Shown piece after piece: positions 52,059-59,690 of a DNA stretch of 64,000 bases (position 1 is the stretch's first letter; every line of letters starts with the position of its first letter). Source of the stretch: JAVBQJ01 sp031549115 (GTDB lineage Bacteria > Verrucomicrobiota > Lentisphaeria > Victivallales > Victivallaceae); the NCBI GenBank assembly GCA_031549115.1, contig JAVBQJ010000051.1, positions 26,774 to 90,773 on the forward strand, in the 5' to 3' direction. A program made the translations under genes and the position numbers. A model generated the notes under the pieces. It made no database searches, had not been told where the DNA came from, and saw only the letters and a list, made by a program, of their open reading frames with translations.

Positions 52059-52940
52059 ATGGCGGAATTGGATCGGATTATTTTTGGCGACAATCAGTTT
52101 TTCGGTATTAACCACATGTCGCAGGAAAAAGCGGCGGCGGCGGCGGAACGTTTTTCCGCCAACGAGCAGATTATCAAAGTGTTGGACGACGCTTACGATG
52201 CGGGGATCCGCGGATTCATGTTTACCACCCATGAACGCGTGGAGGCGGTTTGCGACCATATTCGGGCCAATCGCGGCCGTTACGGCGATATGCGTTTTTA
52301 TCCGGGGCTGCCGTACGCGCACAAATATGCCGATGCAGTGGCGGAACAGGGAATTTTCGGTGCGGTTTCGTCAATGCTCAAAAACAACTCGCTGACTAAT
52401 ATGTTTTCCATTTTCTCGCATATGGGAAAAGGAATCCTGCTGCAGAATCCGTTTGACATCATGAAGGCGTTGGTGGATATGGAGATGAAAATGTTTCACC
52501 ACCTGGATGTCCGCGTGATCTTCCTCCAGAATATCGTTACCGATTTGCTTCTGGGATATCGCGTGAAAGAGCCGTTTGTGGAGTTCGCCAAATACGTGAA
52601 AACACGTTATAAAGCGGAGCCGGGTTTTGTCACCCAGAATCTGCCGATGCTGGTTGATTTTCTTGAAGAGTGCGGCATTGAAAACCCGGTGGTGTGTGCC
52701 GGCATCAATAAAATCGGGTACCTGATGAATCCGGATCAGAAGATGTACGAACGCTACATTGCGGAGAAGCAATTCCGTCCGGTGGCCATGTCGATTCTTG
52801 CCTCGGGAGCGGTGAAACCGCAGGCGGCGGCAGATTATATCCGCTCCATGCCCAATATTCGGAGCGTGGTATTCGGAGCCTCATCCAAACCCCATATCGA
52901 ACAGACGATTGAAATGTTGGGCAGACCGGACAATGTTTAA
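52059..52940 (+). CDS. Unknown TIM-barrel-like protein paired with the Gfo/Idh oxidoreductase
   Basis: 293 residues, no signal peptide. RIIFGDNQFFGINHMSQEKA at the start, IRGFMFTTHERVEAVCDHIR, DVRVIFLQNIVTDLLLGYRV, GIENPVVCAGINKIGYLMNP and AMSILASGAVKPQAAADYIR with a final IRSVVFGASSKPHIEQTIEM resemble the layout of aldo-keto-reductase or other (beta/alpha)8 proteins (the closing GAS motif especially), but no catalytic tetrad is certain. I do not recognise a family. Its tight coupling to the oxidoreductase suggests that the two act on the same compound. Confidence 0.7.
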   Translation: MAELDRIIFGDNQFFGINHMSQEKAAAAAERFSANEQIIKVLDDAYDAGIRGFMFTTHERVEAVCDHIRANRGRYGDMRFYPGLPYAHKYADAVAEQGIFGAVSSMLKNNSLTNMFSIFSHMGKGILLQNPFDIMKALVDMEMKMFHHLDVRVIFLQNIVTDLLLGYRVKEPFVEFAKYVKTRYKAEPGFVTQNLPMLVDFLEECGIENPVVCAGINKIGYLMNPDQKMYERYIAEKQFRPVAMSILASGAVKPQAAADYIRSMPNIRSVVFGASSKPHIEQTIEMLGRPDNV

Positions 52941-55206
52941 AGGAAAGCAATTCACTTTGAGGGCACAAAGATATATGAAGTCCATATTCCTCTCTATGAC
53001 AGCGTTTTTTGGGTATTCACTCAAGAGGGCGTGTGGGTGGATTTCGCGACGATTGTTTACTCCACACCTCAAGTTTGACACCAAGGATGCATTCATTGGT
53101 ATATTGGTCTTTTTTATTACCCTTTTATTCTATTTGATGCTGGGGCATGCGGCGCAGTTGTCCAAGGGCAAGCTTCACGAAGGAGATTGGTATCAGCCAT
53201 TCTTTGCGCAGCACGCATTGAATATTTACCAGAACGGAAGTTTTTCGCAAAAAGTCGATTGCCCCAAAGACAGCAAAGCATGGGCATTTGTCAATGAAGG
53301 CTGGAAAAGCAGAGATGGCGTTCGCAGTTTGCAGCCGGATGATGTTCCGGCTCAAGTCTCCCCATGGGTAAGTATATTAAAAGGTAATTCCGGGATTTCT
53401 GCGGTACTGGGCTATTGGTGGCGCTTCATCGGGTTCCCGTCCTGGGATTATGTTTATTACCTGTTGGCAATTTTCGGCGCGTCAACAACTTTGCTGAGTT
53501 ATTTTTTATTTCGTTGTTTTTGCGGCAGGATATGGGCAACGGTTTTATTAATTCCTACCGTATTTTACCCGCTTAATATTGAATTTCACCTGTCGGAATT
53601 GCGAGATGGCAGCCGGGCTATATTTGTAATTGGAACATTATTGTTGCTGGCGTTGATTGTCCGTCCGGGGTGGCGCTGGAAGAAAATATTCCTTCTTGCA
53701 ATTACAGGGGGAGCGTTACTCGGCGCGGGATATGGCTTCCGTACCGATTTTCTTTTACCGCTTGCATGGACCGTGCCGGTCGTGTGTTGTTGCGTGGGAG
53801 GAGGAATAAAGCGGTTATGGCAAAAGAAAGTGGTGTTTCTCCTTGTATTCTTCGCTTGGTTTGTTGGCAGTTCCAGTTATATCTGGCTTAATCATTTGGA
53901 TCAAGGTCACGGCTTTCCTCATGTTATGTACATCGGTATGAATCAGCCAAGGGATGAAGTGAATTTTAAAATCTCCCGGCTCTACTACAAGTGGTGTCCC
54001 ATTGGTATTGATTGGTATGGAGATACTTCAATGCGCGCGGCCGCATGGTATCGGAATGGTGAGATTTGTACCCTGCATACTCCGGCGTGGGACAAAGCGG
54101 GACAAGAAGAACTTGTCCGCCTGGTTCGGCATTTCCCTTATGATTTTTCCACACGTTGCTTACTGGCTTCCAAGAAAATCATGGAACTCCCCTCCTCCAA
54201 TTATTTCTCAGCCCGTTCGGAGATGCCCTTTAAGTGGTTATGCAAAGGCGTTGCTGAATTTCTGCCGAAGCATTTTTCTCGGCAATTTTGGTTGATCATG
54301 ACGGTTGTTGCCGTATTTCTTGTCTGGCTGAGCAATTGGCGCCGGGGTTTGTTGCTGACTCTGCTTATTTTAGCGGTCTCCGGCGTATATGCGGGACAGT
54401 TTCAGACGCGTCATTACTTTTACTTGTATTTCATTCCGTTACTGGCAACCGGTTTTATATGCAGTTTAGGATGGAGGCTACTGGGACTTGTATTGCGTCA
54501 CCCCAGGCACATTTTACACCATATTGCATGGAAAAAGTTTTTATATGGTGCTGTTGCTTTCGTCACATTCATTTTCCTGAGTTGGGGAGTTTGGGCGGGA
54601 TTGGCGCTCTATCAGTCCAGACATCTTCAAACCATGATGCGTCAGATGGCCGGTTTGCCGGCGACAGCACTGGCATATGAGATAAAACCGGCCCCGGAAT
54701 TTGAAAACAAAATCTGGGTGGAGGTGCCTTCTTTAAATAACGAATTCGCCAGTCAACGCTACCCGGAATTGCAAACCCCGTTTGTTCGGGTGGGCAAACG
54801 AGCTCCCATGGTTCTTGTGGAATTTGTAAAATTGGACTTAAATATTGGGACTTTGCCGGCTGCCGGAAAAATGAACCTGCGGGTGGAATACGACTTGCCG
54901 GGATATGATCGGACGAAGCCGTTTCCCGCAGCTTTTCCCTATGGCTTTTTCCCGGCGCTAAATTATACTTTTGCATCGGACTTCCCGGTGGCAAGCCCGG
55001 GTAGATACTCTTTGATTGTACCGATTTATTTTCACGAGAAAACGCATTTCAGGGGTTTTCTGCTTCCCGAGGATTTGGCAAAATCTGTCGAGGGCGTGGT
55101 GCTGATCAATTCTGCCAAAGACATGTTTTACCATGGTTATCTGTGGGTTGCGCCTGAAATGAAAAATCGGGATCTGATAATGGCATCGCCGTTATCGCCT
55201 TACTGA
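52933..55206 (+). CDS. Large integral membrane protein, possible lipid-sugar transferase
   Basis: Start uncertain: ATG at 52933 overlaps the previous gene, ATG at 52975 is the alternative; 757 or 743 residues. About ten to twelve membrane helices are visible (AFIGILVFFITLLFYLMLG, VFLLVFFAWFVGSSSYIWL, LLLTLLILAVSGVYAGQF, FLYGAVAFVTFIFLSWGVW). A soluble loop after the first helix has KLHEGDWYQPFFAQHALNIY, whose acidic residues are placed as in GT39/GT83-like transferases. The C-terminal 150 residues are periplasmic and beta-rich. Function is unassigned. It is AT-richer than the genes before it. Confidence 0.7.
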   Translation: MFKGKQFTLRAQRYMKSIFLSMTAFFGYSLKRACGWISRRLFTPHLKFDTKDAFIGILVFFITLLFYLMLGHAAQLSKGKLHEGDWYQPFFAQHALNIYQNGSFSQKVDCPKDSKAWAFVNEGWKSRDGVRSLQPDDVPAQVSPWVSILKGNSGISAVLGYWWRFIGFPSWDYVYYLLAIFGASTTLLSYFLFRCFCGRIWATVLLIPTVFYPLNIEFHLSELRDGSRAIFVIGTLLLLALIVRPGWRWKKIFLLAITGGALLGAGYGFRTDFLLPLAWTVPVVCCCVGGGIKRLWQKKVVFLLVFFAWFVGSSSYIWLNHLDQGHGFPHVMYIGMNQPRDEVNFKISRLYYKWCPIGIDWYGDTSMRAAAWYRNGEICTLHTPAWDKAGQEELVRLVRHFPYDFSTRCLLASKKIMELPSSNYFSARSEMPFKWLCKGVAEFLPKHFSRQFWLIMTVVAVFLVWLSNWRRGLLLTLLILAVSGVYAGQFQTRHYFYLYFIPLLATGFICSLGWRLLGLVLRHPRHILHHIAWKKFLYGAVAFVTFIFLSWGVWAGLALYQSRHLQTMMRQMAGLPATALAYEIKPAPEFENKIWVEVPSLNNEFASQRYPELQTPFVRVGKRAPMVLVEFVKLDLNIGTLPAAGKMNLRVEYDLPGYDRTKPFPAAFPYGFFPALNYTFASDFPVASPGRYSLIVPIYFHEKTHFRGFLLPEDLAKSVEGVVLINSAKDMFYHGYLWVAPEMKNRDLIMASPLSPY

Positions 55207-55280
55207 TAACGCTTTCCTGAAATTCAGGTTGTGCCGGACATTACGGCACAAACCGACGGAGAACCTTAAAGGAGGTTATA

Positions 55281-55643
55281 ATGGGGTATTTCTACATTTT
55301 CGGCTGTATTGTTTTTACGGTATATGGACAATTGATCTTGAAGTGGCGGTTGTCGCTCCAAGGAGCAATGCCGGACGACTTGACTCCGAAGCTGTTATTT
55401 TTGGCCAAGGCATTTCTGGATCCGCTCATACTGTCCGGATTTGCGGCGGCGTTTGTGGCCAGTTTATTCTGGATGGCCGCCATGACTAAATTTGATGTTT
55501 CTTTCGCATATCCTTTCATGAGTTTAGCATTTGTGGCGGTGCTGTTATTGAGCTCGTTATTTTTTCACGAACCGGTTACCTTGGGCAAGATATTGGGGTT
55601 GGTACTGATTTGCTGCGGCATTATTGTTACGGTGAAGTTATGA
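55281..55643 (+). CDS. Small four-helix EamA/SMR-like membrane protein (ArnE/ArnF-like)
   Basis: 120 residues with four membrane helices and an AAAGGAGG ribosome site. The sequence FGCIVFTVYGQLILKWRLSL at the start and VSFAYPFMSLAFVAVLLLSS, HEPVTLGKILGLVLICCGII at the end match the small EamA half-transporters such as ArnE/ArnF, which flip lipid-linked sugars. It overlaps the GtrB-like transferase gene by 4 bp. The pair is the usual set for making and flipping an undecaprenyl- or polyprenyl-phosphate sugar donor, used by a periplasmic transferase such as the membrane proteins nearby. Confidence 0.8.
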   Translation: MGYFYIFGCIVFTVYGQLILKWRLSLQGAMPDDLTPKLLFLAKAFLDPLILSGFAAAFVASLFWMAAMTKFDVSFAYPFMSLAFVAVLLLSSLFFHEPVTLGKILGLVLICCGIIVTVKL

Positions 55644-56587
55644 GTATTACAATGAATGATGAGATGATTTCCGTTGTTGTTCCAGTTTATTGTGGCAAAG
55701 AGTTTTTAGAAGAACTCTGCCGCCGGGTTGGCGAAACAATAAAACCATTAGTAAAAAACTATGAAATTATTTTGGTTAACGATGCCAGTCCGGATCATTG
55801 CTGGCAAAACATCGAAGCGCTTTGTCGCGTTGATGCCCATATCAAAGGCGTGAATCTCTCTCGAAATTTCGGACAACATTATGCTATCACAGCAGGATTG
55901 ACTTGTGTTTCCGGTGATTGGATCATCGTGATGGACTGCGATCTTCAAGACGTACCGGAGGAAATACCCAAATTGTTTTTTAAGGCGAAAGAGGGATTTG
56001 ATATTGTCTGGGCTCAACGTGTCGCGCGTAAAGATACTTGGCATAAAAGGATATCATCAAAAATTTTTCACTCGCTTTTTCAATATCTGAGCGGCATTGA
56101 AACCGATAACTCCGTAGCCAATTTTGGAATAGTACATAGAAAAGTAATAAAGGCGGTCCTGCAAATAAAAGAACTTTTGCGGTCCTATCCATTAATGGTC
56201 AAATATGTCGGATTCAAACACACGGCGATTCCTATAGTACATGAAGAACGAAAGGCGGGCAAGTCCTCTTACTCGCTAACTAAATTGTTGAATTTTGCTT
56301 TTGATCTTATAATATCTTATTCCAATAAGCCATTAATTATTTTTACGAAAATTGGTTTTTTGACAACACTCTTTTCGGGAATAGTTATATTGATCTATAC
56401 TATACTGTACCTTACTGGCCATATAAAAGTAGCCGGATATGCCAGTATTGTTTTGTCAATATGGCTCTTATCGGGGCTCTTGATGATGGAGCTGGGAATT
56501 CTTGGAATATACATTGGAAAAATCTTTAATCAGGTCAAAGACCGTCCTCTTTTTGTGATTGACGAAACCATCAATTTAAGGAGATAA
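55640..56587 (+). CDS. Polyprenyl-phosphate glycosyltransferase (GT2, GtrB/ArnC-like)
   Basis: 315 residues. The GT2 domain has ISVVVPVYCGKEFLEELCRR, VNDASPDHCWQNIEALC, SRNFGQHYAITAGL and IIVMDCDLQDVPEEI (DxD-like), followed by the QRVARKDTWHKRISSKIFHS segment and two C-terminal membrane helices. This is the DPM1/GtrB/ArnC architecture, making a polyprenyl-phosphate-linked sugar on the cytoplasmic face. With the preceding EamA-like protein it implies a periplasmic side-branch glycosylation. The gene is AT-rich and so may have a separate origin from the GC-rich Cap genes. Confidence 0.92.
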   Translation: MSITMNDEMISVVVPVYCGKEFLEELCRRVGETIKPLVKNYEIILVNDASPDHCWQNIEALCRVDAHIKGVNLSRNFGQHYAITAGLTCVSGDWIIVMDCDLQDVPEEIPKLFFKAKEGFDIVWAQRVARKDTWHKRISSKIFHSLFQYLSGIETDNSVANFGIVHRKVIKAVLQIKELLRSYPLMVKYVGFKHTAIPIVHEERKAGKSSYSLTKLLNFAFDLIISYSNKPLIIFTKIGFLTTLFSGIVILIYTILYLTGHIKVAGYASIVLSIWLLSGLLMMELGILGIYIGKIFNQVKDRPLFVIDETINLRR

Positions 56588-56590
56588 AAT

Positions 56591-57556
56591 ATGAGTTGCC
56601 GTATCGGTAGAATTGAGTATTATCTGCCCGAAAAAATATTAACAAATGATGAATTGGGGAACATATTTCCAGAATATGCCAATGGGAAAATCGGCAGAAA
56701 ACTCGGCATTGAAGTTCGACATGTTGCCGGAGAAGGAGAAACAGCACTCGACATGGGCATAAAAGCCGCATCGCAAGCATTGGAAGGTTATGATAGGAAT
56801 AAGATTGACTTTTTGTTGTTCTGCACCCAAAGTCCGGATTATTGTCTGCCCACCAGCGCATGCATCGCGCAGGAGAAGTTGGGCTTATCAACAAAATGCG
56901 GAGCTTTGGATTTTAACTTAGGTTGTTCCGGATATATTTATGGATTGGCAATGGCAAAAGGACTGATTAATGCCAAAATCGCCAGTTGTGTGCTGTTGAT
57001 TACAGCGGAAACCTATACCAAGCATATTCACCCGAACGACAAAAGCAATCGCGCTATTTTCGGAGACGCTGCGGCAGCAACGATTATAGAATCAAGTCAG
57101 GAAGAAAATATTTTCAACTTTGCTCTTGGTACCGACGGGAAAGGCGCAGAGAATTTGATTGTTCGCAATGGCATGCTGCGGCAGTCAAAGAATGATACCG
57201 CAGATGATTTTCTTTATATGAACGGTCCGGAGATTTTCAATTTCACCATTGCCGCCGTTCCTGAATTGGTAAATGACGTACTTGAGAAAAACAGTAACTC
57301 TCTCAATGATATCGATTTTTTTATTTTCCATCAGGCCAACAAATATATGCTGGAATATTTGAGGCTGAAAATCGATATTCCGGAAAGTAAATTTTATATA
57401 AACATGGTTGATACCGGCAATACTGTATCCTCGACAATTCCTATTGCATTATCTGCGGCAATGAGTTCAAAAAAAATAACTTCCGGCGCAAAAATTTTAC
57501 TTGTCGGCTTCGGTGTCGGTTATTCCTTTGGCGCGGTCATAATAAGAATAGTGTAA
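56591..57556 (+). CDS. Beta-ketoacyl-ACP synthase III-like protein
   Basis: 321 residues with the FabH-like thiolase fold: LLFCTQSPDYCLPTSACIAQ, the active-site Cys in FNLGCSGYIYGLAMAKGL, the His in FIFHQANKYMLEYL, and the Asn in NMVDTGNTVSSTIPIALSAA, so a Cys-His-Asn triad is intact. It is in a polysaccharide cluster just before an ACP, a GNAT transferase and a sugar aminotransferase. In such settings FabH-like enzymes make a short 3-ketoacyl- or acyl-ACP used to N-acylate an amino sugar. Housekeeping fatty acid synthesis is a less likely role given the context. Confidence 0.88.
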   Translation: MSCRIGRIEYYLPEKILTNDELGNIFPEYANGKIGRKLGIEVRHVAGEGETALDMGIKAASQALEGYDRNKIDFLLFCTQSPDYCLPTSACIAQEKLGLSTKCGALDFNLGCSGYIYGLAMAKGLINAKIASCVLLITAETYTKHIHPNDKSNRAIFGDAAAATIIESSQEENIFNFALGTDGKGAENLIVRNGMLRQSKNDTADDFLYMNGPEIFNFTIAAVPELVNDVLEKNSNSLNDIDFFIFHQANKYMLEYLRLKIDIPESKFYINMVDTGNTVSSTIPIALSAAMSSKKITSGAKILLVGFGVGYSFGAVIIRIV

Positions 57557-57607
57557 TCCAACTGCGTGATGAATGTCACGTTATTGAAAAAACAAGGAGA
57601 GATGAAA

Positions 57608-57841
57608 ATGAAAAATGCTGACTTTATTCGTGAATTGTGTAATATGATGGAGATAGAAAGTACGTTGGATGAAGACAGTTGCCTCTTGGATATTCCAGAG
57701 TTCGACTCGTTGACGATTATGTCGTTAGTGGCATACACGGATAAGAATTTTCATAAAAAAATAAATTTTGATGCTTTGTCCACAGTTGTTACTGTTCGCG
57801 AGTTGATGGATGCAATAGGGCGGGAAAACTTCGAAAGGTAA
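57608..57841 (+). CDS. Acyl carrier protein-like
   Basis: From the ATG at 57608, which has AAGGAG 8 bp upstream (an ATG at 57602 is too close to it), the product is 77 residues. It has the ACP helix layout and the phosphopantetheine site DSL in PEFDSLTIMSLVAYTDKNFH, with the Ser near residue 38. The loop before it (TLDEDSCLLDI) is acidic as usual. A dedicated ACP beside a ketosynthase III and a GNAT enzyme indicates an acyl group built and delivered for glycan decoration. The gene ends 4 bp before the GNAT gene. Confidence 0.85.
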   Translation: MKNADFIRELCNMMEIESTLDEDSCLLDIPEFDSLTIMSLVAYTDKNFHKKINFDALSTVVTVRELMDAIGRENFER

Positions 57842-57845
57842 CGGC

Positions 57846-58388
57846 ATGGACTTGATCAGCGGCGACTTACTGACTGGGCATGAAATCGTATTGAGCAAAG
57901 TCAAACACACTGATATTGAAACGATCCGGATTTGGCGGAACTCTCCTGAAGTCTCACAATTCATGGAATTTCGTGGAGAAATTTCCCCGGAGATGCAAGA
58001 GAAATGGTTTGCGCAAATCGACAATGTCCCCGACCAAAAGTTCTTTCTGATTCAAATTGACCGGATTGGTATTGGACTGATAAATGTCAAAAATATAGAT
58101 TACTCGCAAAAAACCGGTGAAGCCGGCATTTTTATTGCTCAAAGTGAATACCTGAACGGGTTATATTCTTTTGCGGCAATGATCATGCTTTATGATTTTT
58201 GCTTCAATGATTTGTCGCTTGAGACATTGTATGCGCATGTCCTCAAAAGTAACAAACGTGCAATAAGGTATAATAAATTTTTTGGGTATCAATTACAGCC
58301 CGGCCAAGAAAATATCTCTAATCAACTTTATCATTTGTCGAGGAACGATTATTTTTTAAATCGCTCAAAAATTGTAGCAACATTTTGA
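57846..58388 (+). CDS. GNAT family N-acyltransferase
   Basis: 180 residues of the GNAT type with KVKHTDIETIRIWRNSPEVS at the N-terminus, an acyl-donor region around GIGLINVKNIDYSQKTGEAG, and ETLYAHVLKSNKRAIRYNKF with the FGYQ segment near the C-terminus. It resembles PseH/RimJ-like enzymes. Next to an aminotransferase it would be expected to N-acylate the new amino group of the nucleotide sugar, taking acetyl-CoA or the acyl-ACP made by the two preceding genes. The AT-rich composition matches those neighbours. Confidence 0.85.
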   Translation: MDLISGDLLTGHEIVLSKVKHTDIETIRIWRNSPEVSQFMEFRGEISPEMQEKWFAQIDNVPDQKFFLIQIDRIGIGLINVKNIDYSQKTGEAGIFIAQSEYLNGLYSFAAMIMLYDFCFNDLSLETLYAHVLKSNKRAIRYNKFFGYQLQPGQENISNQLYHLSRNDYFLNRSKIVATF

Positions 58389-58501
58389 AGTAACTATATT
58401 ATTGACCTCTCGTGAATAAATTTTCTCGCAATACTCAAAAGATAATCGTATTCAGCTCATTACCGTCCTGATACCATACACCAAATTTAGGAATATGCGA
58501 C

Positions 58502-59656
58502 ATGACATTCGACACCATTCCATTTAACAAACCGTTCATTGTCGGCAAAGAACTTTACTATATTGCTCAGGCGGTACAAAATGGTCATCTTTCCGGGGAT
58601 GGGATTTTTACCAGGAAGTGCAATAAGTGGCTGGAAGAAAACTTCAAAGCCCCCAAAGTGTTATTGACGCACTCCTGTACCGCCGCACTGGAAATGGCGG
58701 CAATCCTCTGCGATATCCAGCCCGGCGATGAATTCATCGTGCCGAGCTATACCTTTGTTTCCACGGTCAATGCCTTCGTCCTGCGTGGCGGCATACCGGT
58801 GTTCGTTGATATTCGTCCGGATACCATGAATATCGACGAAAAGCTGATCGAGGCGGCCATAACGCCGAGAACCAAGGTGATCGTGCCGGTTCATTACGCC
58901 GGCGTCGGTTGTGACATGGACGTTATCATGGACATCGCCCGCCGTCACAATCTCTTGGTGGTGGAAGATGCGGCGCAGGGCGTGTGCGCCACCTACAAAG
59001 ACCGTTATCTCGGTGCTATCGGCCACCTAGGGTGCTATAGCTTTCACGAAACCAAGAATTTTATTGCCGGCGAAGGCGGCGCTTTGGTCATCAACGACGA
59101 GCGTTTTTTCGATCGGGCGGAAATTATTCGCGAAAAAGGCACCAACCGCAGTCTGTTTTTCCGCGGAATGGTGGACAAATACACCTGGGTTGACATCGGC
59201 TCCAGTTACCTCCCAAGCGAAATGATTGCTGCTTTCCTTTACGCTCAACTGGAGGAGTCCGACAAAATCACTGAGAAACGGTTGTCCGTCTGGAGCGAAT
59301 ACCACCGCTTGCTGGAACCGTTGGAAAAGGCCGGCAAGCTTCGCCGTCCGGTTTCGCCGCCCGAATGCGGCCACAATGCCCACATGTATTATATATTACT
59401 CGAAGATTTGGCTGAGCGTACGGAACTGATTGCATACCTGAAACAGCGCGGCATCAATCCGGTATTCCATTACGTTCCGTTGCACAGTGCTCCGAAGGGA
59501 ATCGAATTGAGCGTCAAAGAATGCTTGTTGCCACTTACCGAAGAGTATGCTGATCGTTTGTTGCGATTGCCTTGTTATTATGAACTGACGCTGGAGCAGG
59601 TTGCTATGATCGCTGAAGCTATTATTGATTTTTTTAAGAATCAAGACAATTTTTGA
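58502..59656 (+). CDS. wecE: dTDP-4-keto-6-deoxyhexose aminotransferase, WecE/RffA-like
   Basis: 384 residues of the DegT/DnrJ/EryC1 PLP family. It begins IPFNKPFIVGKELYYIAQAV, has VLLTHSCTAALEMAAILCDI, VVEDAAQGVCATYKDRYLGA, and the Schiff-base lysine in CYSFHETKNFIAGEGGALVI. The SFHETKN motif is that of RffA/WecE, which form dTDP-4-amino-4,6-dideoxy-galactose. The dTDP-glucose synthesis and dehydratase genes (rmlA, rmlB) are not in the window. It follows the ketosynthase, ACP and GNAT genes after a 113-bp gap and completes an amino-sugar acylation cassette. Confidence 0.92.
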   Translation: MTFDTIPFNKPFIVGKELYYIAQAVQNGHLSGDGIFTRKCNKWLEENFKAPKVLLTHSCTAALEMAAILCDIQPGDEFIVPSYTFVSTVNAFVLRGGIPVFVDIRPDTMNIDEKLIEAAITPRTKVIVPVHYAGVGCDMDVIMDIARRHNLLVVEDAAQGVCATYKDRYLGAIGHLGCYSFHETKNFIAGEGGALVINDERFFDRAEIIREKGTNRSLFFRGMVDKYTWVDIGSSYLPSEMIAAFLYAQLEESDKITEKRLSVWSEYHRLLEPLEKAGKLRRPVSPPECGHNAHMYYILLEDLAERTELIAYLKQRGINPVFHYVPLHSAPKGIELSVKECLLPLTEEYADRLLRLPCYYELTLEQVAMIAEAIIDFFKNQDNF

Positions 59657-59690
59657 GGCAGGAATCCAATATTTTTTAGTAGGAAACATT

